From NCBI GenBank assembly GCA_032716605.1, contig CM064509.1, positions 40,148,924-40,212,923 on the forward strand: a stretch of 64,000 nt of DNA, read 5' to 3'. This DNA comes from Paralithodes platypus (Eukaryota > Arthropoda > Malacostraca > Decapoda > Lithodidae). Below the pieces are notes generated by a model. It had not been told where the DNA came from. It searched no databases and saw nothing but the letters and a program-made list of their open reading frames with translations. The position numbers and the translations under genes were made by a program. The stretch's first letter is position 1, and each line of letters opens with the position of its first letter. Positions 1 through 9,450 of this stretch are shown here, in pieces.

Positions 1-1536
1 TGAAATTGGAGGAAATTTGTTAAAAGCAGTTTTGAGTTTTTATGAAGGGAGCAGAGTGTGTGTTAGAGTAGGAAATAATGAGTTGAGTGAATGGTTTGAG
101 GTAAAGGTAGGTTTGTGACAGGGTTGTGTATTGTCTCCATGGCTGTTTAATATAGTTATGGATGGTGTGGTGAGGGAGTTGAAAATCAGAACTATGGGAA
201 GAGGATTGGGTGGATCACATATATGCTTTCATTAATTTCATTGGTAGTGTTTGGTGTTGTGGTGAAATTAATAAAAATATAGATTGGTAGGAAAGAATGG
301 TAGAGATTGGGAGTTGAATCAGTTGCTGTTCGCTGATGACACAGCGTTGGTGGCGGATTCTGAGGAGAAACTGCAGAGGGTAGTCAAAATGGTTGGTGTG
401 GTTTGTGGGAGAAGGAAACTGAAGGTGAACGTCAATAAAAGTAAAGTAATGGTGTGTAATAGGGGTGATCGTAGAGTGAATATAGATGCGAGGCTGGATG
501 GGGAAATATTGAAACAAGTAGAGTGTTTTAAATATCTAGGAGGAACGATAAGCAGGACTGGAGGTAAAACAGAGTATGTGAAGGAAGGAAACTTTTAGGA
601 GCAATGGGGAGTACAGTATGTGGAAGATGAGAAATCTCGGAATGAAAGTTAAAAGTGCAATGTATCAAGGAATTGTTGTGCCAACAGTGATGTATGGGGC
701 TGAGAAATGGGCTCTGAAGGAAAAGGAGAGAAGAAAGCTGGATGTGATGGAGATGAGCTGCTTGAGGAGTATATGTGGAGTTACTCATAGAGACAGATTG
801 AGGAATGAAGAGATACATAGGAGAGTGGGGCAGCAGGAACATTTGTCAGCCAGAGTGGACAGAAGTGTGCTGAGCTGGTATGGTCATGTTGAACGAATGG
901 AAGATGAAAGGCTTACAAAGAAAATATGTGAGTCAGATACAAGGGGAGATAGAGGGGTAGAAAGGCTTACAAAGAGAATGTGTGAGTCAGATGCAAGGGG
1001 AGATAGAGGGGTAGGAATACCCCCATTGAGATGGAGAGACTGTGTAAGACAAGCTTTGGATGATAGAGGAATGACTATAGATCAGGTAAGGGAAGTGGTA
1101 ATAAACAGGAATGAGTGGAGAATTCTTGTGAATAGATGAGTGAACACGTGGTCATTTTGGAGAGGGGGTCGGGCGCAAGTTGGACTAGATAATAGTCCAT
1201 CAGGCGCCTGGCCCGGGGAACTGGTATATATGAAGGGTGCGCCTGGAAGTGTGGTGGGCGGGCTTGTGGTTTCGGCTTCGCTGCATGTCTGCTTGCTGAG
1301 ACCGGAACCTCTCCAGGTGGTCGGGGGCCGGGGGAGTGCTGGAGGGACCTTGGTGACCCTGGTTTCTGGGTCTTCTCCTGGGTGACCTAGATGTGTGTGA
1401 ATTTGTATTTTGTTTTTGTGTGTTCATTGTTTTCTTTTGTGTTGTCCCTAGTCAGGCTCTGTCTTTAATCAGCCACCCCCAGAAAAAAAAGGAAAAGTGG
1501 GGAATAGGCCTGAGCAAATGCATGAATACATACATA
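1..1536 (+). mobile_element. RTE-like LINE, family R2, 3' part with ATAC-type tail
   Basis: A degraded non-LTR retrotransposon entering from the left edge. Remnants of reverse transcriptase include GLKQGC-like and SPWLF-like segments at about 105-160 and FADDTALV at about 328-352. The C-terminal region at 618-1139 has a WYGHVERMEDERLTKKI stretch and GRP-like repeats typical of RTE-type arthropod elements. A GC-rich non-coding 3' end (1140-1490) is followed by an ATACATACATACA-like tail near 1522-1540, consistent with the microsatellite tails of RTE elements. The first 23 bases are identical to 38402-38424, another copy. Clade assignment is inference. Confidence 0.75.
284..1139 (+). pseudogene. 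Reverse transcriptase C-terminal remnant (R2 LINE)
   Basis: Two open segments in different frames (284-598 and 618-1139) separated by a stop/frameshift near 596-620. The first contains the catalytic FADD palm motif and KVNVNKSKVMV. The second contains VPTVMYGAEKWALK, CGVTHRDR and the RTE-type WYGHVERM tail. A ~60-base tandem duplication (about 900-1015) repeats the RLTK-CESD-RGDRGV segment, visible as two near-identical runs. The protein cannot be made intact from this copy. Confidence 0.75.
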
Positions 1537-1707
1537 CAAGAAGAATGAATAGAAGGTAGATATAATATATAAAATTAAAGTCACAGACAAGCTTAAATAT
1601 GTTTTTGATTAAAAACAGGTTTTGTAAGTTACTGTACATAAGAACTGTGATAACGTACAATTGTATTTGTTTATATTATCATATTTAATCTTATTTTTGT
1701 TTGTTAG

Positions 1708-1932
1708 GGTTGCCTGAAGCCTATCACCATGAAGGTTCCTGATGGGTGTCTCCTGAACCCCTCCTTGGATGCAGCAGTGGTGGGAGGTAATGTTCAGACT
1801 TCCCAGCGTGTGGTGGACGTTATCCTCAGAGCCTTCGGTGCATGTGCTGCCTCTCAAGGATGCATGAACAACATCACCTTTGGGGATGAAAAGTTTGGAT
1901 ACTATGAGACCGTGGCAGGAGGGTCGGGGGCG
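1708..1932 (+). CDS. OPLAH: 5-oxoprolinase (OPLAH-like), internal exon 1 of 5 seen
   Basis: This exon encodes 75 residues in phase 0, beginning GCLKPI and ending VAGGSGA. It contains the hydantoinase B hallmarks [24 protein letters not shown] and [13 protein letters not shown], which I recognise as the C-terminal half of animal 5-oxoprolinase. That cytosolic enzyme uses ATP to open 5-oxo-L-proline to L-glutamate in the gamma-glutamyl (glutathione) cycle. The acceptor is a T-rich tract ending TTGTTAG at 1701-1707 and the donor is GCG|GTGAGT at 1932/1933. The reading continues directly into the exon at 9867. The frame stays open into the intron by chance. The upstream ~1,050 residues expected from the family must lie outside the window. 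Confidence 0.93.
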
Positions 1933-2211
1933 GTGAGTACACTTAATCCGATGTCATACGAGAGCTTTAATAGTCGACATTCGATGATCAAAAAATTTCT
2001 GGAGTATTTTGCACTGGTATCGGAAACTAGACTGATGGTTGTTGTTGTTGTTCCCAAAGCTTCACTAAGGGAATTCACTTCCCTCGAATTGCTTTCCACA
2101 AACTTACAATCTACAAATGTTTAAATCCAGTTGTTACAAACATTTTATGAATGGAGGATGCCTTTAGTCACATGGACCTTTTTGTTTTATCTATGTTTTT
2201 CCTTCCTCCGT

Positions 2212-4743
2212 TCATTGTCTCTTTAAGAAAAAAAAAAAAAAAAAAAAAAAAACTGCCTGGCCGAACAGCCCCGAGTCCCTGAGGAAGGCCATGGCCACGA
2301 TCGGGCTTTCCCACAGAGCTCTCATTGAGTGTAGGTTGTGTTGTTGGCGTAAGTGGTTGTGTGAAATGCAGTCTTCTATGATGTGTTTAATGGTATGGGG
2401 TGCTGTGTTACATCCCGGGCAGGCGTCGACAACGGAGTCATCCAGTCTCTTCTGATAGCTCAGGAGAGCTGGATGGTGTCCGCATCTCAGCCTGGCCAGG
2501 TGGACTCTGTCCTCGCGAGGGAGGGAGGATTCGGAAGGATGAATTTCGGGAGGTCGTGCATGCAGCTGCGTGTTGTCTGTGAGTGAGTGGATGGATTGGC
2601 GAGAGATATGAGTATGGATGTGCTTCTGGAAGTTGGTTCGGGGTGGGCAGGGAGGGAGAGAGGACAATAATTGTGTGTGATACCGTGTGCTGGGTGTTGT
2701 TTTGATATTTCTTGGTGTCTGTGGGTGTGTTGCCATGTAGTTTAGTGGGTGGTCTTGGTTCGTGGAGGCTGCTGCCAGGAATTGAGTGCCTCTCATGTCC
2801 AGATGGTCTTTGACTTTGAGGATTTTGGTTTCTTGATGTAGATGATCTGTGGGTGCAGTAGCTGTGCAGCCTGTAATGATCTTCAGGGCTTTGTTTTGAA
2901 TAGTCTGTAAGGTCTTATGATGTGTTTCAGCTAGGTTAGAAGCCCAGGCTGGGCTTGCATATTCCATTACTGATCTTATGTATTGTTTATATACTGTGGT
3001 GGTAGTTTCTTTGTTGTGTCCAAATTTTGTGTGAGCAAGTGACCTGAGGGCATTAAGTCTGGGTGTCAGTTTCTTTTTAATGTTTGTGGTGTGCTGTTTG
3101 AATGTCATATGAGTATCATATGTTACTCCTAGGATTTTGGGTGTGTGTGTATGTGTTAGGGGTGTGTTGTTTATGGTGAGTTGAGGGATGTATTCGTGTT
3201 CACCTGTCCAGCTTGTGAGCAGGGTTGCGGTGGATTTGGCTGGGGCTAGATTAAGTCTGTTTGTAGTGCACCAGCCATGTAGTGTGTTGAGATAGGGTTG
3301 AAGGAGATCTGTTGCTCTTCTTGGGTCATGGTGTGTGCATGTGAGTGTTATGTCATCTGTATAGGAGGCTAAGTTTATTTGGGGAGTATTGGGTGTAGTT
3401 ATATCGTGCATGTACAGATTGAAGAGTGCGGGCGATAGGACGGATCCTTGTGGGACTCCGTTTGGAAAGTTTCTGATTTTAGATGACTGACCGGCAAAAG
3501 ATACGTGTGCACATCTGCCTGCTAGGGAGTTGGCCAGCCACCTTTTTGTGTTGTTGTGCATGTTTGTGTTGTAGATTTTGTTTGTTAGGTTGTGGCGGGG
3601 GATGGCATCGAAGGCTTTACTAATGTCGAGTGTGGCTAATAGTGATCTGTGTGGTGGTCTAGCTGAGTTGATGCCATCAAAAGCTCTTTGTGTAAGGTCT
3701 GTGAGAAGAGTGTTTGTGGAGTGCAGTGGCCTAAAGCCATGTTGTGTTGGAGCTAGGGGTAGGTCGGGTGTAATTAGTTGTAATACTAGGCGTTCCATGA
3801 CTTTGGAGGGGGAGCAAAGGAGTGTGATGGGGCGGTGCGAGGAGGGTAGCGTGGGGTCTTTGTTGGGTTTGGGGAATGTGATGATGATACCATGCTTCCA
3901 AATGTCTGGTATTGTGTTGTGTGAATAGCTGTAGTTTGATATGTTAGTGAGTGTTTGTATGCCTTGTGGTCCCAGGTGTCTGAGGTGTATGTTGCTTATG
4001 TTGTCTAGGCCACAGGCGGGTGAGTGCTTGAGATTGTTGATGATATGCTTTGTCTGGTGATTGGTGAAGGGTGTATAGTCAGGGTCTGTGGGGAATTGTC
4101 TCTTACGTCGGATGACACGTCGGTCGTCTTTGTGAGGTTTTAGGTGGCTGACATGTGAGAAGTGATTGATGAGAGTGTTTGCTTGTTGTTTACATGAAGG
4201 AGTAGAGTCTGTTGTTGTGATTGCAGCATGTGATTGTGTTGTGTTGCTGTTGGAAAGTGTGATGCTGTTTAGTGTTTTGTAGAGTTTTTTGGGGTTTGTT
4301 TTGTGATCAAGTGTTTGTAGGAAGTTATTCCAATTTAGTTTTTGTTGTTCTTGTATTTTGTTGTTAGTTTGGGTATTGAGCGCTTGAATTTGTTGTGTGA
4401 TGTCTTGTGTGTGGGGTGCTGGGGAGTGTTTCAATGTGTCGCGTTGTCTGATGAGGTTTTGAATTTCTGGTGTGAAGTTGGGTTTGTGTCTTTTTCTGTT
4501 ACCTCTTGGAATGTGTTTCTTGTCAGCGTTTTGGATAGTTTTATTGAGTATGTGTACAGCATTGTTGATGTTAGTGATGGGTGTACTGTTTAGAGTTGTG
4601 AAGTGTTGTTCTGTCTCGTTTGTAAATGCTTTCCAGTTAGCTCTTTTATAATTGGTGTATGTGTGTTTGTGGCTAGCTGGGGTGAGTCTGGTTTTGGTGG
4701 TGATAATGATCGGGAGGTGGTCAGAGCCTAAGGTTCTGACCAC
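2212..4743 (-). CDS. Reverse transcriptase ORF of LINE L
   Basis: An uninterrupted ~843-residue frame. It opens inside the endonuclease end (GSDHLPIII, the SDH motif). RT blocks follow: LDISKAFDAIPR, NGVPQGSVLSPALF, the palm SYTDDITL (Tyr461 of this frame, codons at 3352-3363) and the thumb LGVTYDTHMTF. A Cys/His motif CPGCNTAPHTIKHIIEDC lies near residue 780. The copy at 28.3-30.6 kb has YADD, so YTDD is a substitution next to the catalytic Asp pair. Normal copies stop after GLFGQAA; here the poly(T) tail adds phenylalanines and removes that stop. The endonuclease upstream is out of frame, so this copy is probably not autonomous. Confidence 0.85.
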   Translation of the reverse strand: MVRTLGSDHLPIIITTKTRLTPASHKHTYTNYKRANWKAFTNETEQHFTTLNSTPITNINNAVHILNKTIQNADKKHIPRGNRKRHKPNFTPEIQNLIRQRDTLKHSPAPHTQDITQQIQALNTQTNNKIQEQQKLNWNNFLQTLDHKTNPKKLYKTLNSITLSNSNTTQSHAAITTTDSTPSCKQQANTLINHFSHVSHLKPHKDDRRVIRRKRQFPTDPDYTPFTNHQTKHIINNLKHSPACGLDNISNIHLRHLGPQGIQTLTNISNYSYSHNTIPDIWKHGIIITFPKPNKDPTLPSSHRPITLLCSPSKVMERLVLQLITPDLPLAPTQHGFRPLHSTNTLLTDLTQRAFDGINSARPPHRSLLATLDISKAFDAIPRHNLTNKIYNTNMHNNTKRWLANSLAGRCAHVSFAGQSSKIRNFPNGVPQGSVLSPALFNLYMHDITTPNTPQINLASYTDDITLTCTHHDPRRATDLLQPYLNTLHGWCTTNRLNLAPAKSTATLLTSWTGEHEYIPQLTINNTPLTHTHTPKILGVTYDTHMTFKQHTTNIKKKLTPRLNALRSLAHTKFGHNKETTTTVYKQYIRSVMEYASPAWASNLAETHHKTLQTIQNKALKIITGCTATAPTDHLHQETKILKVKDHLDMRGTQFLAAASTNQDHPLNYMATHPQTPRNIKTTPSTRYHTQLLSSLPPCPPRTNFQKHIHTHISRQSIHSLTDNTQLHARPPEIHPSESSLPREDRVHLARLRCGHHPALLSYQKRLDDSVVDACPGCNTAPHTIKHIIEDCISHNHLRQQHNLHSMRALWESPIVAMAFLRDSGLFGQAVFFFFFFFFLKRQ
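2228..2252 (+). repeat. 25-base homopolymer A tract (poly(T) on LINE sense strand)
   Basis: It lies exactly at the 3' end of the minus-strand LINE, where other copies of the family have an AAC-repeat tail. On the element's sense strand this reads as poly(T), which is unusual for a retrotransposon tail. Confidence 0.85.
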
Positions 4744-5410
4744 CCTCCAGGATGTTGTGGGGGCGAGTTCTGGGGAGCAAAAGGTGATGTCTGGAGATGA
4801 TGGGTTATAGAGGGCTTGGTGAGGAATATGGGTATGTTGATGGATGTCGTTAAGGATGATGAGGTTATCTGTTTGGTTTTGTAGTACCAGCCCTCTGTCT
4901 GTGTCGGGGTTGTCGACAAACCAGGCCGACGTCTTGGCGTTGAAGTCACCACCCAGGATAATGTGTGGGGTGTTTGTGATGTGTTGTAAGTGTGGTCTGT
5001 ATTCATTTGGTACTGTAGGGGATGTTTTGGGAGGGATGTATGTGTTTATGATGGTTATGTTGGATTTGTTGCCAGTGCGTATTTTAATTGATTGTATTTC
5101 TGTTGTGTTATCATTTGGGGGGAGGAGGGATTTGGTTTGTACACTGGTTACTATGTATGATATTTCATTGTGTACCAGGGTGATGAGTCCACCGCCCCCG
5201 CCGACAGCCCGGTCTTGTCAGATGGTGGTGAAATTATGAAATGTGGATGTATTTGTGATGTGCAGAGTTTTGTTTCTTGTAAGATGGCAATGTGTATGTT
5301 GTGTTGTTTGATGAAGTGTGAGAGTTTGTGTTTCTTTGTGTTAATGCCATCTATGTTCAATTGGAGAATGTTAATGTTATGTGCACGATGTATGTTGGGT
5401 GCTGCTGCAC
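4700..5410 (-). pseudogene. APE-type endonuclease region of LINE L, frameshifted
   Basis: On the minus strand the segment reads NILQLNIDGINTKKHKLSHF and AILQETKL near 5360-5270. It continues in shifted frames to a GGDFNAKTSAWFVDN-type block near 4960-4910 and SDHLPI near 4725. These are the N/E/D/H positions of apurinic-like LINE endonucleases. At least one frame change separates it from the zinc-finger ORF upstream, and another lies around 5160-5200. It is therefore described as a remnant. Confidence 0.75.
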
Positions 5411-6151
5411 GAGGATGGGGTGGGGGTGAGGGAGGGGCTGGAGGTTGGGATGGGTGAGGTGGGGGTGGGGATTGGGGAGCAGGAGATGGGGGTTGGAATG
5501 GATTAGGATGGGTGTGGTGTGTTGAGTTGAGGATGTGGATGGTATGGAAAGGTTAGGTGGGTTAGGGAGGAGAGGTGGACGGGTTTTAGGGGGGGGAGTG
5601 GATGATATGGGAAGGCTAGGTGGGTTGGGGAGGAGAGGTGGACGGGTTTTAGGCGAGGGATTTGACTGGGAGAGGGAGGGGCATGAGGAACAGGTCCAGG
5701 TGTTCGTGTAGTGTTTCTTGGAGGCAAGTGTTGTACAGGTGAAGTGGGTCCAGTTCCTGCATGAATTGCAGAGAACTGAACCCTTAGTGTGGCGACTCGA
5801 AGTGATGGGTTTTGAGCAAGTTGGACATATGTATGTGTACGTGGGTCCTGGGTTGCTCTCAATGTCTCCGGCTAGAAGAAGTCTTCGAGAAATGACAGCC
5901 GGAGAGTCATTTCTCAGTGTAGGAAAAACTGTGTGATGTGTGTGTGTGGTGTGAGAGGTGTGGAAATTCCCGGCGCGACCGAAGCCACTCCAAGGACCCG
6001 TGCCCCCAGGGGGATAGTTGTGACGGTTTGGCTCCCGAAACTGCTCCCCGCGGCCGGCATCCGGTTGTCCTCCACTGGTCGATTGATCTTGTCTCCGGCC
6101 GTGGAGGGTCGGCAGCCATCCGCGGTTGGCAGCTCCGGGAGGTGGTCCCAC
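5357..6151 (-). CDS. LINE L N-terminal ORF: 2A-like motif, PHD-like finger, Pro-rich linker
   Basis: A 264-residue frame. Residues 1-90 are a low-complexity leader. Residues 95-103 are GDIESNPGP, the exact core of 2A ribosome-skipping peptides, preceded by the hydrophobic RRLLLA. Immediately after, residues ~109-160 form a Cys/His cluster (CPTC, CNSC, HFTC, CSSC) spaced like a PHD finger. The rest is proline-rich, with a tandem of KTRPPLLPNPP units. PHD fingers in the first ORF are known for CR1-like elements, and 2A motifs at the N-terminus of APE LINEs have been reported; both support a LINE role. The frame ends just past the point where the endonuclease begins in another frame. Confidence 0.85.
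   Translation of the reverse strand: MGPPPGAANRGWLPTLHGRRQDQSTSGGQPDAGRGEQFREPNRHNYPPGGTGPWSGFGRAGNFHTSHTTHTHHTVFPTLRNDSPAVISRRLLLAGDIESNPGPTYTYICPTCSKPITSSRHTKGSVLCNSCRNWTHFTCTTLASKKHYTNTWTCSSCPSLSQSNPSPKTRPPLLPNPPSLPISSTPPPKTRPPLLPNPPNLSIPSTSSTQHTTPILIHSNPHLLLPNPHPHLTHPNLQPLPHPHPILVQQHPTYIVHITLTFSN
5843..5869 (-). other. 2A-like translational recoding motif
   Basis: Nine codons on the minus strand encode GDIESNPGP, matching the D-(V/I)-E-x-N-P-G-P core. By family knowledge the ribosome would skip the Gly-Pro bond, releasing the leader (~102 residues) from the zinc-finger/endonuclease/RT polyprotein. Confidence 0.85.
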
Positions 6152-6475
6152 GGCGTAGACGCCGCCACATCAGGACCATCAGACTGATGGTAGATGTATT
6201 TAGATGCCCAAAATATTGTAAATGTTAACCTCATTAGCTGCCAGACCAGTGTTGAGGATAAATTTTGAGGGAAAAAGCGCTCGTGTGATACCGGCTTTAG
6301 TCATATAAACCATTTTATTGTAAGGATATCTTTTTCATGGATTTACACCCATAGGCAAAAGTGGTGACCCACCTCCATAACTTCAAATTAATTTTCCTCT
6401 TGTGGTTTAATAAAACAAAATCCTGAACCACAATGAACAAACTTTGAATTTGAAGGCTTTGCTTAGGTTTGTTAA

Positions 6476-6702
6476 CCCTCTCACGTTCTTGACGCAATTT
6501 TGAGCCTATTAGGGATACTTTAAAGCCTTTGTTACCATCAGGGGTATTTAGAAACCTTTAGTTTAGTTACTTCAACCTCTGCGTTTGTCTTTGAGTTAGA
6601 TGTGGGCAGAAAACTAATTTTGGAGAGGTAATTATAAGAGTGAGAGAACTCTATTTAGTAATGCTAATCTGGCAACCTCTGCGTCATATGGTCGTGAGAG
6701 GG
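6476..6702. mobile_element. TTAA-flanked MITE (piggyBac-type target), ~227 bp
   Basis: Direct TTAA copies at 6472-6475 and 6703-6706 flank inverted ends. The left end starts CCCTCTCACGTTC and the right end, read inward, CCCTCTCACGACC; both reach TGACGCA. No ORF. TTAA target plus CCC termini is the piggyBac pattern. Confidence 0.85.
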
Positions 6703-6706
6703 TTAA

Positions 6707-6985
6707 TTATATGTTTTCACTTATAACTAAAGAGTTAATCCGAGTTGAAATTATGAAAGTAAGACACAACTTTCGGTCGTTACTGTACAACTGTTGGAAA
6801 GGTAGTCTTTGGATTTGAAGGCCCAGGAGAAGACTAAGCTTGAGTCAAAGCTCCATAAATTTGCCTTTTCTCTGTTGGGAGGTGCAGTCCAGAGGGATAT
6901 TTGATTATCAATATCATACAGACGGGTTGCAGTCTCCCACACGTTCAGGCTTGCTAGTGTGAATTTAGGTAGTATGAATGGCAGA
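6707..6985. other. Intronic stretch, nothing recognised
   Basis: Unique-looking AT-moderate sequence in the oxoprolinase intron. No coding, RNA or repeat structure identified. Confidence 0.5.
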
Positions 6986-7153
6986 TCAAATTAAGTTGTA
7001 GAAGTGCTTGAAAAAAGAAGAGTGGATGTGTGTGCTGTGCCCAGGAAACCCGATCGGGGGAGTGTATGTACAGTGGATAGTTGGTAAAATCAAGAGATGC
7101 AGGATTTATTGGAAGGGGAATGAGTCTGGAGAAGCGAAAGGAGGAGTGGATGT

Positions 7154-8759
7154 CCAGGAGCGCGTTCAGTCTACCCTATCAGGCAATCCTGTTTCTGTTT
7201 GAGCAATCCTGTTTATGATCGCGCAGACTGAACGACATTGATAGGCAAATATTGATTCTCGTCGCTGATTGGTCAGTGGCTATGAGCACGAAATTCAAAT
7301 CTTGTTGGCGATGTCTGCGAAGGTTTTAGGCCTGTTACAGTGCTTCTTCGGTCTATTAATTTCAATCAAAGTCAAATGGTTTTGTCAAATCAATACATTT
7401 TAATATTGGATATTATTATCCATCAATATAGACTATTGGCTAAGGTAGTCACACTGTCAGCTACAGTCGGCAGCCTTGTTCAAGCTCAAGACAGACGGTA
7501 GGCTAGGCTACCATCAGGCTATTATATCTTATAATCTTATAAGGAAATGTTGACAAAGTTATTACGGTTCTTATCTGGCAAAGGTAGCTCTTTATTCCCC
7601 GTGTAATTTTCAAACAATTCTCCGTTAGTCTATGGGGGAAATAAAAAGTAGATGTTCTTTTCCTGGCGATGTAGGACTATGAATAGGCTTAATTCTATAG
7701 TTTATATATATAGTTCTTTCCCTGGCGATGTAGCCAGGCTGAATTAAATAGTAGCCTATATATATTATCTCTTCCTGGCGATGTATGTATAGGCATACTT
7801 TCTTTTCCTGACGATCTATGTGTAGGCCTATATAGGCTATTTGCAAGCTTATATTTGTGGAAGGTTCATAAATATTATTTTTTAACCATTAGATTACCTT
7901 TGAAAATTTAACTATAGCGTGGATAGGCTACCTTACTAAACATAGCTTAACTGACCTATCATACTTAGATGCAATTATGCCTCAGAAATTGTTTTTAAGA
8001 AATGTAAATAGAGTAATCGATCAATAATAGACAAGCGCCGACAAACCTGTACAGCAAGCTAGGCTATAACCCGTTAAAATATAGGCTATCATTCAATTGG
8101 CACAGTAACAACTGTAACATTACCGATATATAACTATAACAATGAAATACAAACCGCATAAAAAACATAATAATCAATCAATAATATAGACAAACGCTCA
8201 AAAACCTGTACAGCAAGTTATAACCCATTACAATACCGGTACATCATTGGCATAGTAACATTACCAATATATAACGATACAAATTAAATAATAACTGCAA
8301 AAACAAAAACAAACATTAGCTCATCGAGCCTCGAACCCTTGCGAGTAGGCTTACAGATTTAAAAGCGAAGTCAACCAACTACCAACTAGGCTACGCTTAC
8401 CGCACTGAAGGCCTGACGAAGTAGCTGTGAGACTTGCGCTCCAAGCTGCTTGTTTTATGTTATATATAGCAAAATGGTCACGAATAACTATGATTTTTAT
8501 AGGTGTGCCACCTTATAATTGAGATTGCGACACATAAATAACATGGAGGTAGGCTAATTAAGCTTAATTATGATAATATAATGTAGAGAAGAGATTTAGG
8601 CCTACTGTTATGATAGCTTCGCTAGTCACCTCCAGGGAGTGTTAGCGTGATCGCCGTCTGATTGCAAACAATCACAAACGTGATTCGTCGAATCAGAGGC
8701 GATCACGTTCAGTAGAGCTATCCCGTTTGCGTGTTTGGGTAGACTGAACGCGCTCCTGG
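7154..8759. mobile_element. Non-autonomous DNA transposon with perfect 23-bp inverted ends
   Basis: 7154-7176 is the exact reverse complement of 8737-8759 (starts CCAGGAGCGCGTTCAG). The subterminal motif AGACTGAACG recurs inside both ends. No ORF of note. It interrupts an RTE-like endonuclease remnant, proving insertion. A target duplication is not evident, so the superfamily is not assigned. Internal content: four diverged ~50-bp repeats built on TTCCTGGCGATGTA (about 7645-7815), a ~150-bp direct duplication (8013-8160 and 8174-8300) and a tRNA-like segment near 8316-8394. Confidence 0.85.
8316..8394 (-). repeat. tRNA-like segment (pseudo-tRNA or SINE head)
   Basis: On the minus strand it starts AGCCTAGTTGGTAGTTGG (box A-like) and contains GGTTCGAGGCT (box B-like) at tRNA-like spacing. 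The acceptor stem does not pair well, so it is not called a functional tRNA. Confidence 0.4.
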
Positions 8760-9450
8760 TATCAGAGGAGTGGGAGAAGAGTGTCCTTGAGATAAAGAGA
8801 GTAAATGGAAGATTTATTGTATTGAAATTGAAAGTTGGTGAAAGAATTTTGAATGTGATATCGGCACAGGTTGGCTTGAGCAGAGAGCGGAAAGATGACT
8901 TTTGATAAGTGTCGTTTTGGTACTGTCTGAGAACTATAATACAGTACTTGGTGGTGACCTTAATGGGCATGTGGGAGCATGTGCTAATGGGTATGAGGGT
9001 GTGCATGGAGGAAATTGATACGGAAGAAGAAATCTAAAAGGCGAATATATACTGGAGTCCAGTGTTTCATTTAACATGGCTGTGTGTAACACTAAGTTCA
9101 AGAAAATGTTGAGTCATTTGATCATGTCCAGTTCTGGGAGCACCAGATAGATTGCTTCTTGGTAAATAGGAAAAACTGGAAGTGGGCTTGGATGGTTTGG
9201 GCATGTGGAGAGGATAAATTAACTAAGTTGTGTGAAAAGATGCAATTCCATGAATGTAGAGGGAGCTGCACCAAGGAGCAAACCAAGAAAGACGTGGGAT
9301 CACACCATATGGTCTGATCTTGAATTAAAGAATCCTGACAAACTGCTCTGAATAGGGCTGCCTGGAGCACCGCCATTAAGACATGAGACCGAAACACACT
9401 TTGTGTGGAGCACTCGGTCTTTAAATTTATACCGTACATGCATACATACA

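Larger units (their letters stand above)
2229..6240 (-). mobile_element. Near-complete LINE, family L (2A peptide, PHD-like finger, endonuclease, RT)
   Basis: This is the longest copy of a family present at least five times in the window. In the sense (minus) direction the order is 5' leader, 2A-like motif, PHD-like zinc finger, proline-rich linker, APE-type endonuclease (about 5400-4700), reverse transcriptase, and a C-terminal Cys/His knuckle. The 3' segment is shared with all other copies. The 5' limit near 6232-6240 is where it joins a fragment related to 31848-32040. No clear target duplication was found. The architecture is that of the CR1/L2/Jockey-type APE LINEs; the exact clade is not decided. 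Confidence 0.85.
6986..9450 (+). mobile_element. RTE-like LINE (R2 type), split by a DNA transposon and internally deleted
   Basis: The left piece at about 6990-7153 reads KRRVDVCAVPRK-like endonuclease sequence. After the transposon at 7154-8759 the element resumes (8760-9180) with EEWEKSVLEIKRVNGRFIV-like, GGDLNGHVG and IDCFLVNRKNW segments of the APE domain. At ~9180 it jumps directly to the RTE C-terminal region (WMVWACGE-type, NRAAW near 9350) and an ATACATACATA tail at about 9438-9452. The whole RT is missing, so this is an internal deletion derivative. Frames contain stops. Confidence 0.75.

Noticed and set aside
1140..1427. Open frames on both strands after the first LINE ORF
   Set aside because: They fall in the GC-rich 3' UTR of the R2 LINE and match no protein pattern.
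7645..7815. CRISPR-like array
   Set aside because: The four TTCCTGGCGATGTA repeats are diverged and unevenly spaced, and the DNA is eukaryotic intron within a transposon.
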